From positions 62,001-126,000 of the forward strand of contig NZ_PTJD01000007.1 of NCBI RefSeq assembly GCF_002934625.1: a stretch of 64,000 bases of DNA, read 5' to 3'. This stretch comes from Kineococcus xinjiangensis. Its GTDB lineage: Bacteria; Actinomycetota; Actinomycetes; Actinomycetales; Kineococcaceae. Positions 16,569 to 23,760 of the stretch are shown piece by piece. A program made the position numbers and the translations under genes. Positions within the stretch are counted from its first letter, which is position 1, and the number at the start of each line of letters is the position of its first letter. The notes under the pieces were generated by a model, which saw nothing but the letters and a program-made list of their open reading frames with translations, searched no databases and was not told where the DNA came from.

Positions 16569-16583
16569 GACAGGAGGACCCCC

Positions 16584-17528
16584 GTGAAGTTCCGCTCCGA
16601 CCCCGCGCAGATCAGGGGATCCCTCGCCCCGGTCATCACCCCGTTCACCGACGCAGGCGACGTCGACCACGACTCCCTGCGCCGCCTCGTGCGCTGGCAG
16701 CTGGCCAACGGCTCCGACGGCGTCTCCATCGGCGGCTCCACCGGCGAGCCGTCCTCGCAGAGCGTCGCCGAGCGCGCCGCGGCCATCCGCGTCGTCGCCG
16801 AGGAGGTCGGCGACCGCGTGCCGCTGGTGCCGGGGACCGGCTCCGCGAAGTTGGACGAAACCCTGGAGCTGACCGCCGCCGCCCGCGACGCCGGCGCCGA
16901 CGCGGCCCTGGTCATCACCCCGTACTACGCGCGCCCCACCCAGGAGGCGCTCTACGTCTGGTACTCCACGGTGGCCCGGGAGTTCCCCGACCTGCCGATC
17001 GTCGCCTACAACGTGCCCTCGCGCACCGCGGTGGAGATCGCCCCCGAGACGGTCGCGCGGCTCTTCCGCGCCCACGACAACTTCGTCGGCATCAAGGAGA
17101 CGACGAAGGACTTCGAGCACTTCTCCCGGGTCCTGGCCGCCTGCGGACCGGACCTGCTCGTGTGGTCCGGCATCGAACTGCTGTGCCTGCCGGTGCTGTC
17201 CCTGGGCGGGGTGGGGTTCATCTCCGCCCTGGCCAACATCGCCCCGGCCGCGGTGGCGGAGATGTACGACGCGGCGACCGCCGGGAACGCCGCCCGCGCC
17301 CGGGAGATCCACTACGGGGTGCACCCGCTGGTGGACCTGCTCTTCGTCGAGACGAACCCCGCTCCGGCGAAGTGGCTGCTGCAGCAACGCGGTCTCATCG
17401 CCTCCGACCACGTGCGCTCCCCGCTCATCCCGCTCACCGAGGCGGGCCGGCGCAAGGTGGCCGCCCTCGCGGCCGCCGCCGAGCAGTACCTCACCCCCGC
17501 CGACGTCCCCGCCCCCGCCTCGAGGTGA
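16584..17528 (+). CDS. DapA-superfamily aldolase, probable 2-oxo acid aldolase of homoprotocatechuate degradation
   Basis: A 314-aa (beta/alpha)8-barrel enzyme of the dihydrodipicolinate synthase/N-acetylneuraminate lyase class I aldolase family. The Schiff-base lysine is Lys171 (VGIKETT) and the catalytic tyrosine Tyr142 (AYNVPSRT). The pyruvate carboxylate loop reads GGSTGE (residues 50-55) where the family has GGTTGE. In this position it most likely performs the terminal retro-aldol cleavage, pyruvate plus succinate semialdehyde, that HpaI performs in Proteobacteria. A true lysine-biosynthesis role is unlikely in this operon. GTG at 16584 follows AGGAGG. HpaE starts 5 bp downstream. Confidence 0.82.
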   Translation: MKFRSDPAQIRGSLAPVITPFTDAGDVDHDSLRRLVRWQLANGSDGVSIGGSTGEPSSQSVAERAAAIRVVAEEVGDRVPLVPGTGSAKLDETLELTAAARDAGADAALVITPYYARPTQEALYVWYSTVAREFPDLPIVAYNVPSRTAVEIAPETVARLFRAHDNFVGIKETTKDFEHFSRVLAACGPDLLVWSGIELLCLPVLSLGGVGFISALANIAPAAVAEMYDAATAGNAARAREIHYGVHPLVDLLFVETNPAPAKWLLQQRGLIASDHVRSPLIPLTEAGRRKVAALAAAAEQYLTPADVPAPASR

Positions 17529-17533
17529 CCAGC

Positions 17534-19078
17534 ATGACCGCGACCGACACCACCGCCCGCACCGCCGGCCGGCACGTGCCCGAGGGCCTGCCGACGCACC
17601 TGCAGCACTTCATCGACGGTGAGCTGCGCGACTCGATCGGCGGCGAGACGTTCGACGTGCTCGACCCCGTCTCCAACGAGACCTACGCCACCGCCGCCGC
17701 CGGGCAGGCCGCCGACGTCGACGCCGCGGTGCGCGCCGCCGGGCGCGCCTTCGAGGACGGCCCGTGGCCCACGACGGCCCCGCGGGGCCGCGCGCGCGTC
17801 CTGAACCGGATCGCCGACCTGGTCGAGGCCTCCGACGCCCGCCTGGCGGAGCTGGAGACCTTCGACACCGGCCTGCCCATCACCCAGGCGCTCGGGCAGG
17901 CCCAGCGCGCCGCGGAGAACTTCCGCTTCTTCGCCGACCTGGTCGTCGCCCAGACCGACGACGCCTACAAGGTGCCCGGCAAGCAGATCAACTACGTCAA
18001 CCGCAAGCCGGTCGGCGTCGCCGGTCTCATCACGCCGTGGAACACCCCGTTCATGCTGGAGTCGTGGAAGCTGGCGCCGGCGCTGGCCTCCGGGTGCGCG
18101 GTGGTGCTCAAGCCCGCGGAGTTCACGCCCCTGTCGGCGAGCCTGTGGGCGGACATCTTCACGGAGGCGGGCCTGCCGAAGGGCGTCTTCAACCTCGTCA
18201 ACGGCATCGGCGAGGAGGCCGGCGACGCGCTGGTCAAGCACCCCGGCACCCGCCTGATCTCCTTCACGGGGGAGACCACCACCGGGCAGCTCATCTTCCG
18301 CAACTGCGCGGGCTCCCTCAAGGGCATGTCGATGGAGCTGGGCGGCAAGTCCCCGGCGGTCGTCTTCGCCGACGCCGACCTCGAGGCGGCGCTGGACTCC
18401 ACCCTCTTCGGGGTGTTCTCCCTCAACGGCGAGCGCTGCACCGCGGGCTCCCGCATCCTCGTCCAGCGCGAGATCTACGACGAGTTCGTCGAGCGCTACG
18501 CCGCCCGGGCGCGCAACATCGTCGTCGGCGACCCGCACGACCCGCGGACCGAGGTCGGGGCGCTGGTGCACCCCGAGCACTACGAGCGGGTGATGGGCTA
18601 CGTCGAGATCGGCAAGACCGAGGGGCGCCTCGTCGCCGGCGGCTCCCGCCCCGAGCACCTTCCCGTCGGCAACTACCTCGCCCCCACCGTCTTCGCCGAC
18701 GTGCCCGCCACCGCCCGGATCTTCCAGGAGGAGATCTTCGGCCCCGTCGTGGCCATCACCCCGTTCGAGGACGAGGCCGAGGCGATCCGGCTGGCCAACG
18801 ACGTGAAGTACGGCCTGGCCGGCTACGTGTGGACCTCGGACCTGCAGCGTGGGCACCGCGTCGCGCACTCCATCGAGGCGGGCATGGTCTGGCTGAACTC
18901 CCACAACGTGCGCGACCTGCGCAGCCCGTTCGGCGGGGTGAAGGCGTCCGGCCTCGGCCACGAGGGCGGCTACCGGTCCATCGACTTCTACACCGAGCAG
19001 CAGGCCGTGCACATCACCCTCGGCGACGTGCACACCGCCCGCTTCGGCGCCCGTGCCGCCGCCGAGACCGACGTCTGA
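17534..19078 (+). CDS. hpaE: 5-carboxymethyl-2-hydroxymuconate semialdehyde dehydrogenase
   Basis: This NAD-dependent aldehyde dehydrogenase oxidises the ring-cleavage product of homoprotocatechuate. The 514-aa protein has all ALDH landmarks: Asn170 in ITPWNTPF, general base Glu268 in MELGGKSPA, nucleophile Cys302 in NGERCTAGSR and the Glu-Ile-Phe-Gly-Pro motif near 400. The residue numbers of the Glu and Cys coincide with the conventional ALDH numbering. ATG 17534 lies 5 bp after the aldolase stop, with hpaD 40 bp downstream; assignment to HpaE among ALDHs rests on similarity pattern and on its place directly before the extradiol dioxygenase. Confidence 0.9.
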   Translation: MTATDTTARTAGRHVPEGLPTHLQHFIDGELRDSIGGETFDVLDPVSNETYATAAAGQAADVDAAVRAAGRAFEDGPWPTTAPRGRARVLNRIADLVEASDARLAELETFDTGLPITQALGQAQRAAENFRFFADLVVAQTDDAYKVPGKQINYVNRKPVGVAGLITPWNTPFMLESWKLAPALASGCAVVLKPAEFTPLSASLWADIFTEAGLPKGVFNLVNGIGEEAGDALVKHPGTRLISFTGETTTGQLIFRNCAGSLKGMSMELGGKSPAVVFADADLEAALDSTLFGVFSLNGERCTAGSRILVQREIYDEFVERYAARARNIVVGDPHDPRTEVGALVHPEHYERVMGYVEIGKTEGRLVAGGSRPEHLPVGNYLAPTVFADVPATARIFQEEIFGPVVAITPFEDEAEAIRLANDVKYGLAGYVWTSDLQRGHRVAHSIEAGMVWLNSHNVRDLRSPFGGVKASGLGHEGGYRSIDFYTEQQAVHITLGDVHTARFGARAAAETDV

Positions 19079-19118
19079 CCCGCGACGTCCCCGCACCGCT
19101 CTCGACGAGGAGAACCCC

Positions 19119-20207
19119 GTGGCCGACAACGCCTCCATCCCGCCCGCGGCCGCCCAGCTGCCCACCCCGCCCGACGTCATCCGCTGCGCCTACGCCGAAC
19201 TGGTCGTCACCGACCTGCAGAGGTCGCGCTGGTTCTACACCGAGCTCCTCGGCCTCGTCGTCACCGCCGAGACCGAGGACGCGCTCTACCTGCGGGCCTT
19301 CGAGGAGTACCTGCACCACAGCCTCGTCATCCGGCGGGGACCCGTGGCCGCCTGCGCGAAGCTGGCGTACCGCGTGCGCACCCCGCGCGACCTGGACCTG
19401 GCGGAGGAGTACTACCGGGCCCTGGAGGTGCCGGTGCGCCGGGTGCCGGCCGGCACCACGAAGGGCATCGGGGAGGCGGTGCAGGTCGAGGACCCCCTCG
19501 GCTTCCCGGTGGAGTTCTTCCACGACGCCGAGCACGTCGAGCGCTTCACCCAGCGCTACGACCTGCACGGCGCCGGTGCCATCTCGCGGCTGGACCACTT
19601 CAACGTCGTCACCCCCGACGTGCCGGCCGCCCGCCGCTACTACGAGGGCCTCGGGTTCAAGGTGTCGGAGGACATCGCGGACTCCGAGGGCACGGTCTAC
19701 GCCGCGTGGATGTACCGCAAGCCCACGGTCCACGACGTGGCGCTGACCGGCGGCGACGGCCCGCGGATGCACCACATCGCCTTCGCCACCCACGAGCGGA
19801 GCCAGATCCTGCACCTGTGCGACCACCTGGGGGCGGTGCGCCGCTCCGACCACATCGAGCGGGGCCCCGGCCGGCACGGGGTGTCGAACGCGTTCTACCT
19901 GTACCTGCTCGACCCCGACGGGCACCGCATCGAGATCTACACGCACGACTACTACACCGGTGACCCAGACAACCCGGTCATCACCTGGGACGTGCACGAC
20001 AACCAGCGCCGCGACTGGTGGGGCAACCCCGTCGTCCCCTCCTGGTACGCGAACGCCTCCACGGTGCTGGACCTCGACGGCGACCCGCGCCCGGTGGTCG
20101 AGCGCCGCGACGCGCGCGAGGCCGAGGTGACGATCGGCGCGGACGGGTTCTCGTACACCCGCCGCGACGAGGTCGAGCAGGGGTTCAAGGTCGGGCACCA
20201 GGTGTGA
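19119..20207 (+). CDS. hpaD: Homoprotocatechuate (3,4-dihydroxyphenylacetate) 2,3-dioxygenase
   Basis: This type I extradiol dioxygenase opens the ring of 3,4-dihydroxyphenylacetate proximal to the side chain. The 362-aa protein aligns with the Brevibacterium fuscum enzyme at a constant +5 offset. Metal ligands are His160, His219 and Glu272 (155, 214 and 267 in that enzyme), and the acid-base residue is His205 (200). Asn162, Trp197, Arg248, His253, Tyr262 and Arg298 are also in register. Two vicinal-oxygen-chelate modules are visible (residues 20-140 and 155-275), plus the C-terminal lid WDVHDNQRRDWWG. GTG at 19119 follows GAGGAGA. It is the last gene of the operon, followed by two hairpins. 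Confidence 0.96.
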   Translation: MADNASIPPAAAQLPTPPDVIRCAYAELVVTDLQRSRWFYTELLGLVVTAETEDALYLRAFEEYLHHSLVIRRGPVAACAKLAYRVRTPRDLDLAEEYYRALEVPVRRVPAGTTKGIGEAVQVEDPLGFPVEFFHDAEHVERFTQRYDLHGAGAISRLDHFNVVTPDVPAARRYYEGLGFKVSEDIADSEGTVYAAWMYRKPTVHDVALTGGDGPRMHHIAFATHERSQILHLCDHLGAVRRSDHIERGPGRHGVSNAFYLYLLDPDGHRIEIYTHDYYTGDPDNPVITWDVHDNQRRDWWGNPVVPSWYANASTVLDLDGDPRPVVERRDAREAEVTIGADGFSYTRRDEVEQGFKVGHQV

Positions 20208-20210
20208 GCC

Positions 20211-20247
20211 GCTGCGCCACCGGTCGCTGATCGTCCGGTGGCGCAGC
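20211..20247. terminator. Terminator hairpin after hpaD
   Basis: GCTGCGCCACCGG (20211-20223) pairs perfectly with 20235-20247 (13 bp, 11-nt loop), starting 4 bp after the hpaD stop codon. Confidence 0.8.
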
Positions 20248-20252
20248 CGGTG

Positions 20253-20299
20253 CGCGGGTACCCCGCGAGGAGGAACCCCCGCCTCGCGGGGTACCCGCG
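20253..20299. terminator. Second, 18-bp perfect hairpin
   Basis: CGCGGGTACCCCGCGAGG (20253-20270) is exactly complementary to 20282-20299 around an 11-nt loop. Directly after the first terminator, it either acts as a fail-safe terminator or insulates the promoter of the TPP enzyme gene. Downstream, 20300-20421 contains a shorter inverted repeat (GTGCCC-GAAAAAG-GGCAC) but no gene. Confidence 0.65.
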
Positions 20300-20421
20300 A
20301 GGCGCCCCCTGTCCTACGATGGTCGGGTCCGGACGATGTTCCCGGTGCCCGAAAAAGGGGCACGAAGCGATGGTGCGCGAGACACATACGGAAGCCGCTC
20401 ACACCATCCTGCGGAGTTCGC

Positions 20422-22071
20422 ATGTCCTCGGTATCCGCGCACGTCGCGCACGCCCTGACCCCCCACGCCACCGACGCGTTCGGCGTCATGGGCCACGGCA
20501 ACGCCCACTTCCTCGACTCCCTCCACACCGGGGGCCGGGTGCGGTTCACGGCGGTGCGGCACGAGGCGGCCGCCGTCGCCGCCGCCGACGCCTACTTCCG
20601 CGCCTGCGACCGCCTCGCCGTGGCCACGACCACGTACGGCGCGGGATTCACCAACACGATCACCGCGCTCGCGGAGGCGGCACAGGCGCGGGTCCCCCTC
20701 GTGCTCGTCACCGGTGACCGGCCCACCCCGGGGCCGCGGCCCTGGGACGTCGACCAGGCGGCGATCGCCGCCGCGGTCGGCGTGCGCACCTTCGTCGTCG
20801 GCCCCGACGACGCCGCCACCGTCACGACGGCGGCCCTGCACCACGCCCTGTCCGCGCGCGTCCCCGTCGTCGTCGCGATCCCGTACGACCTCGCCGCCCG
20901 CGAGGCCGGGGTTCCCGCGACACCGCTGGCGCTGGAACCGCCCCCGCGCCCCCGCCCGGACGCGACGGCGGTCGCCGCCGCGGCCGCGGACCTGGCCGCC
21001 GCGCGGCGCCCGTTCCTCCTCGCCGGGCGCGGCGCCGTGCTGTCCGGAGCAGGTGCCGCGCTCGGCGGGCTCGCCGACGCCGTCGGGGCGGTGACGGGCA
21101 CCACGGCGATCGCCCGCAGCCTCTTCCCCGACGCGCGCTACGACGTGGGGGTCACCGGGGGCTTCGGCCACGAGGAGGCGATGGCGCTGGTGGGGGAGGC
21201 CGATGTCGTCCTCGTGGTCGGCGCGGGCCTCAACCAGTTCACGTCGCGCTTCGGCCGGCTCTTCGGTCCCGGGACCAAGGTCGTCCAGGTCGACGAGTCG
21301 GAGGCCCCGACACACCCGGCGGTGTCGCACTTCGTGCGCGGTGACGCGGCGCAGGCGGTGCACGCTCTCTGCGCCGCCCTGCCGGCGCGCCGCAACGCCG
21401 ACCCCGCCTGGCGGGCGGCGGCGGCGGAGCTGACCCGGCGCGGCCTGCACCGCCGCGACCCCGGGGTCAGGGTGGCGCCCGACGGGCGGCTGGACCCGCG
21501 CAGCGTCGCCACCCGGCTGGCGGAGATCCTCCCGCAGGACAGGGTCGTGGTCTCCGACGGCGGGCACTTCATCGGCTGGGCCAACGCCTACTGGCCGGTG
21601 GCGGGCCCGCACCGGATGCAGATGGTGGGCACCGCCTACCAGACGATCGGGCTCGGGCTGGCCAGCGCCGTGGGCGCGGCGAAGGCCCGCCCGGACTCCA
21701 CGATCGTGCTGTCCACGGGCGACGGCGGCTGCCTGATGGCCCTGGCGGACCTGGAGAGCGTCGTGCGGGAGACTCGGCGGGGAGTGGTCGTGGTGTGGAA
21801 CGACGCCGCGTACAACGCGGAGGTGAGCCTGTACGGGCGCCAGGGGCTGGCGATCGCCCCCATGCTCATCCCGGAGGTGGACTTCGCCGCCCTCGCCCGC
21901 GCCGTGGGCGCCGAGGCCGCGGTGGCGCGCACGCTGGAGGACCTCGACGCGCTGGCGGACTGGGTCGCCGCCGGGCGCGAGGGCGTGTTCCTCCTCGACT
22001 GCCGGGTCAGCGCGACGGTCGTCGCACCCCACCAGGAGGAGATCGTCGCGGTGCACGCAGCCGCGAGGTAG
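20422..22071 (+). CDS. Thiamine diphosphate-dependent decarboxylase/ligase-family enzyme, substrate unknown
   Basis: The 549-aa protein has the three-domain acetolactate synthase/benzoylformate decarboxylase layout. The N-terminal pyrimidine domain carries the activating glutamate in AVRHEAAAVAAADAY. The central domain spans about 185-330. The C-terminal pyrophosphate domain carries GDGGCLMALADLES ending in WNDAAYNAE (the GDG...N motif). No FAD-site signature is obvious. GGAG lies 5-6 bp before the ATG. It is transcribed alone after the hpa operon's double terminator. A role in decarboxylating an aryl or branched 2-oxo acid would suit the neighbourhood, but the substrate cannot be read from sequence. 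Confidence 0.75.
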   Translation: MSSVSAHVAHALTPHATDAFGVMGHGNAHFLDSLHTGGRVRFTAVRHEAAAVAAADAYFRACDRLAVATTTYGAGFTNTITALAEAAQARVPLVLVTGDRPTPGPRPWDVDQAAIAAAVGVRTFVVGPDDAATVTTAALHHALSARVPVVVAIPYDLAAREAGVPATPLALEPPPRPRPDATAVAAAAADLAAARRPFLLAGRGAVLSGAGAALGGLADAVGAVTGTTAIARSLFPDARYDVGVTGGFGHEEAMALVGEADVVLVVGAGLNQFTSRFGRLFGPGTKVVQVDESEAPTHPAVSHFVRGDAAQAVHALCAALPARRNADPAWRAAAAELTRRGLHRRDPGVRVAPDGRLDPRSVATRLAEILPQDRVVVSDGGHFIGWANAYWPVAGPHRMQMVGTAYQTIGLGLASAVGAAKARPDSTIVLSTGDGGCLMALADLESVVRETRRGVVVVWNDAAYNAEVSLYGRQGLAIAPMLIPEVDFAALARAVGAEAAVARTLEDLDALADWVAAGREGVFLLDCRVSATVVAPHQEEIVAVHAAAR

Positions 22072-22114
22072 CGCCCGTCCGGCGGCTCTCTGCAACGGCC
22101 GGGCGCCGCCGAGG

Positions 22115-23104
22115 TCACGATCCCGACCGGTAGAGCGCCTCCATCCGTCGTGTCCGATCGGCGATCGCGCTGCGCAGGTCCACGGGTGCGAGGACCTCCG
22201 CGTCGGGTCCCAGCTGCAGGAGCAGCCGAACTCCGGCCTCCCCGGATTCGACCGGGACGGTGGTGCGGGCCCACCCGTCCTCGTCGTGCACCAGGTCGAC
22301 CAGCAGGGGCGCGGCCGCGACGGAGAGTCGCTGGAGCAGCGCAACCCCGGCGAGCGTCAGCCGCAGCTCGGCCAGGTCGGGGTGCAGCCGGGCCAGGAAG
22401 CCCGCGACGTGCTCCTCCCAGTGGGCCTGCAGGTCGAATCCGCCCGGGACGTCGGCGGGGACGTCGAGCGGGGTCACCTCGCTGATCTCGCTGATCCGGT
22501 AGGTGCGCGGTGTCGAAGCAGCCGCCGACGCGCTGGTCGAGGCGGCGACCAGGTACCAGGTGCCGGCCTTGAGCACCAAGCCGTAGGGGTCCAGCAGGCG
22601 GACCATCCCCTCCGGGTGCCGCCAGCTCCGGTAGCCGACGCGGATCCGCCGGCCTCGCCGCACCGCCTCCGCGACAGCGGTCAGCCAGGGGACGTCGTCG
22701 GCCTGGTGGTACCAGCCGGCCGGGTCCAGGTGGAAGGTGCGGCGCGCCCGCACGGCCCGCTGCTGGAACTCGGCCGGCAGCGTCGCCTCGAGCTTGAGCC
22801 GCGCCGATCGCACTTGGGCTCCGAGCCCGAGGTCGGTGGCGGGTCCGTGGAGGCCCGTGAGGAAGAGCGTCTCCGCCTCCGGCCCGGTCAGGGCGGTGAG
22901 GCCGCTGCGGTAGCCCTGCACCAGCTCGAAGCCTCCCGCTGGGCCCGGCTCAGCGGTGATCGGCACGCCGGTCTGCTGCAGCGCCTGGACGTCGCGGTAG
23001 ACGGTGCGGACCGAGACCTCGAGCGCCGCGGCGAGCTGCGCCGCGGTGTGCCTGCCGTGGACCTGCAGGAGCATCAGCAGGGACAGCAGGCGGCTGGAAC
23101 TCAT
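22115..23104 (-). CDS. HTH/WYL-domain transcriptional regulator
   Basis: The 329-aa regulator has a DeoR-type N-terminal HTH (residues 2-55; RLLSLLMLLQVHGRHTAAQL, ALEVSVRTVYRDVQAL), a WYL ligand domain (about 140-215; RIRVGYRSWRHPEG, DPYGLVLKAGTWYLVAA) and a C-terminal WCX extension. WYL proteins sense nucleotides or nucleic acids in some systems and small ligands in others. The ATG at 23104 is chosen because MSSSRLLSLLMLL begins the HTH. It is divergent from the DUF1579-like gene with 61 bp between starts and a symmetric inverted repeat in the middle, implying that it regulates itself and its neighbour. Confidence 0.85.
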   Translation of the reverse strand: MSSSRLLSLLMLLQVHGRHTAAQLAAALEVSVRTVYRDVQALQQTGVPITAEPGPAGGFELVQGYRSGLTALTGPEAETLFLTGLHGPATDLGLGAQVRSARLKLEATLPAEFQQRAVRARRTFHLDPAGWYHQADDVPWLTAVAEAVRRGRRIRVGYRSWRHPEGMVRLLDPYGLVLKAGTWYLVAASTSASAAASTPRTYRISEISEVTPLDVPADVPGGFDLQAHWEEHVAGFLARLHPDLAELRLTLAGVALLQRLSVAAAPLLVDLVHDEDGWARTTVPVESGEAGVRLLLQLGPDAEVLAPVDLRSAIADRTRRMEALYRSGS

Positions 23105-23125
23105 CCCGGGATCTTCCCAGCCATC

Positions 23126-23144
23126 GCTGACACGGGTTGTCAGC
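23126..23144. promoter_or_regulatory. Operator-like inverted repeat GCTGACA-N5-TGTCAGC
   Basis: A perfect 7-bp inverted repeat with a 5-bp spacer sits centrally in the 61-bp gap between the divergent WYL regulator (start 23104) and the DUF1579-like gene (start 23166). Its position and symmetry suit a binding site for the adjacent regulator. The CGG in the spacer is unpaired. Confidence 0.65.
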
Positions 23145-23165
23145 ATCTGCCGGGAGGCTGGCGCC

Positions 23166-23726
23166 ATGACCGCTGAGCACCCCACCGCAGATGTGCCGAC
23201 CGCAGATCACCCGGCCGCGCGGGCCCTCGTGGACGCCCCGCCCGCCGACGGGCGCGCCGACTTCGACTTCCTGTTCGGCGACTGGCAGGTCAGGGCCCGC
23301 CGGGCTCACGACATGCTCGACCCGCGCTGCGACGACTGGCACGAGTTCCTCATGACCCAGCGCGCGCGCCCCCTCCTGGGAGGCCTGGGCAACACCGATT
23401 CCTGCGAGACCGCGACCGGGCCGGACGGTCAGCCCTTCGTCGGGTTCTCGCTGCGCCTCTTCGACCCCAGGGACCGGACCTGGCGGATCTGGTGGGCCTC
23501 GAACCGCAATCCCGGCCACCTCGACTCGCCGCTGGCCGGCCGGTTCGAGGAAGCACGTGGCCTCTTCCACGGACGTGATCGCATCGACGGGCGCGACGTC
23601 GACGTCCGTTTCGAGTGGACGGTGACGGGTCCGGCGACCGCCCGTTGGGAGCAGGCCTTCTCCCTCGACGACGGCGAGACGTGGTTCACCAACTTCACCA
23701 TGGCGTTCGTCAGGGCGCGAGGATGA
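23166..23726 (+). CDS. DUF1579-like hypothetical protein
   Basis: The 186-aa soluble product resembles small calycin-like proteins annotated as DUF1579 or heme-binding-like. The visible features are FDFLFGDWQVRARR near residue 36, several beta strands, WRIWWASNRNPGHLDSP and WEQAFSLDDGETWFTNFTM at the C-terminus. No catalytic motif is apparent. GGGAGG lies about 10 bp before the ATG. It is divergent from the WYL regulator and probably its target. The 3' end lies 34 bp from the convergent flavin hydroxylase gene. Confidence 0.7.
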   Translation: MTAEHPTADVPTADHPAARALVDAPPADGRADFDFLFGDWQVRARRAHDMLDPRCDDWHEFLMTQRARPLLGGLGNTDSCETATGPDGQPFVGFSLRLFDPRDRTWRIWWASNRNPGHLDSPLAGRFEEARGLFHGRDRIDGRDVDVRFEWTVTGPATARWEQAFSLDDGETWFTNFTMAFVRARG

Positions 23727-23760
23727 CACGTCCTCCCTCGACGGTGGGCCAGCCGGTACG

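Noticed and set aside
16584-17528. True 4-hydroxy-tetrahydrodipicolinate synthase (lysine biosynthesis)
   Set aside because: The family fold and Lys/Tyr are right, but it sits inside a catabolic operon directly before hpaE and hpaD, with no lysine genes nearby.
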